From Bacteroidota bacterium (GTDB taxonomy: Bacteria; Bacteroidota; Bacteroidia; Bacteroidales; SZUA-534): DNA of 6,039 nt. The position numbers were made by a program, and so were the translations under genes. The stretch's first letter is position 1. Each line of letters starts with the position of its first letter. The stretch is taken from positions 1-6,039 of the forward strand of contig JAIFNJ010000134.1 of assembly GCA_020047835.1 (NCBI GenBank). The letters are read 5' to 3'. The notes under the pieces were generated by a model, which saw only the letters and a program-made list of their open reading frames with translations, made no database searches and had not been told where the DNA came from. Positions 5,459 to 6,039 of the stretch are shown in pieces.

Positions 5459-6039
5459 TTAATTGTACTCTTTAAGTTCTACTTCGCCGCGCATTACCAA
5501 TAATCCATTCATGGCAAGGGAATGCATCTCATCTTCACCCGGAAATACAAAAACCGGGGCAATAAAACTAACCATATTGCGGATGTAACTTACAATTTCC
5601 TTATTATTTGCAACCCCTCCGGTAATTAGTATTCCATGAACTTCGCCATAAAGTACAGTGGCCATTTCACCAATAGCTTTTCCAATTTGGTAAGCCATGG
5701 CATCCTGAATTAAAATCGCTTTTTCATCGCCACTTTTGGCTTTAAGTTCAATCTCATACGATGAATTTGTGCCAAAATAGGCCATTAGTCCGCCTTTCCC
5801 GGTTAGCATTTTTTTAACATCATTGTAGGAGTATTTACCGCTATAACACAATCTTACCAATTGTCCGGCAGGTAAACTTCCTGAACGCTCTGGCGAAAAG
5901 GAACCATCACCATCCAGTGCATTGTTAACATCAATTACTTTACCGTGGTAATGTGCTCCCACTGAAATTCCACCACCTAAGTGAGCTACAATAAGATTCA
6001 TGTCTTCATAATTGGTATCGCGGCTTTTTGCAAATTGTC
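5459..6039 (-). CDS. buk: Butyrate kinase, C-terminal half (partial; 5' end outside the window)
   Basis: The frame is open from the right edge to a TAA at 5459-5461, giving about 192 residues. Full-length butyrate kinases have about 355, so roughly the N-terminal 45% is missing. An ATG at 5999-6001 is internal, because the residues before it (including Y-E-D) continue the family pattern. Butyrate kinase interconverts butyryl phosphate and ADP with butyrate and ATP, usually with phosphate butyryltransferase. Visible acetokinase-family features in order are A-H-L-G-G-G, the F-S-P-E-R-S-G segment, G-T-N-S-S-Y-E, the nucleotide-site I-T-G-G-V-A-N, and P-G-E-D-E-M near the end. The F-S-P-E-R-S-G-S-L-P block separates it from acetate kinase. 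A branched-chain carboxylate kinase role is possible, since these enzymes overlap in substrate. It converges with the SDR gene across a 51-base gap. Its upstream partner, possibly ptb, lies beyond the window. Confidence 0.93.
   Translation of the reverse strand, partial: QFAKSRDTNYEDMNLIVAHLGGGISVGAHYHGKVIDVNNALDGDGSFSPERSGSLPAGQLVRLCYSGKYSYNDVKKMLTGKGGLMAYFGTNSSYEIELKAKSGDEKAILIQDAMAYQIGKAIGEMATVLYGEVHGILITGGVANNKEIVSYIRNMVSFIAPVFVFPGEDEMHSLAMNGLLVMRGEVELKEYN

Noticed and set aside
5999..6001. ATG as the start of the butyrate kinase gene
   Set aside because: The frame stays open to the window edge, and the residues before this Met match the family pattern, while a start here would remove the N-terminal half of the enzyme.
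1..6039. Mobile element, CRISPR array, tRNA/rRNA or defence system
   Set aside because: No transposase or integrase motifs, no regularly spaced repeats, no tRNA cloverleaf and no defence-related domains were seen; the identifiable genes are core or metabolic types.

Overview
The window looks like a piece of a Bacteroidota (Bacteroidetes) chromosome. The DNA is AT-rich and most genes lack a Shine-Dalgarno sequence. The secreted proteins have short signal peptides of the type seen in this phylum, and the gene content is typical of it: an M3 peptidase lipoprotein, a stand-alone RRM protein, a SlyD with a Cys/Gly tail, and a small beta-barrel-like protein with a C-terminal aromatic residue. The genus cannot be fixed from the sequence. 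A butyrate kinase hints at a fermentative or facultatively anaerobic lineage, but that is inference.

Layout. Positions 1-297 hold no complete gene; they may contain the last 16 codons of a gene entering from the left, and a small hairpin. A 702-residue M3 metallopeptidase with a lipoprotein signal follows on the plus strand (298-2406) and ends in a clear intrinsic terminator. After a 289-base AT-rich gap carrying a 12-bp inverted repeat with a competing pairing, two small RNA-binding genes lie in tandem: an RRM protein (2696-2941) and a cold-shock-domain protein (2968-3165). A perfect 21-bp hairpin separates them from the convergent slyD gene (3206-3748, minus) and probably terminates both units. 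Upstream of slyD on the same strand is a small exported beta-rich protein (4011-4541, minus). Divergent from that gene is a short-chain dehydrogenase/reductase (4697-5407, plus), which converges with the 3' half of a butyrate kinase gene (5459 to the right edge, minus).

How the genes work together. The clearest functional unit is the RRM plus cold-shock pair, probably one transcript encoding two single-domain RNA chaperones. The neighbouring SlyD is a folding and metal-binding chaperone, but it is separately promoted and convergent. The peptidase, reductase and kinase appear to be independent housekeeping or metabolic genes. I see no mobile element, CRISPR array, tRNA or rRNA gene, or defence system. 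No strongly novel system is evident; the points most worth checking are the RNA-chaperone pair with its upstream structured region and the Cys-rich SlyD tail.
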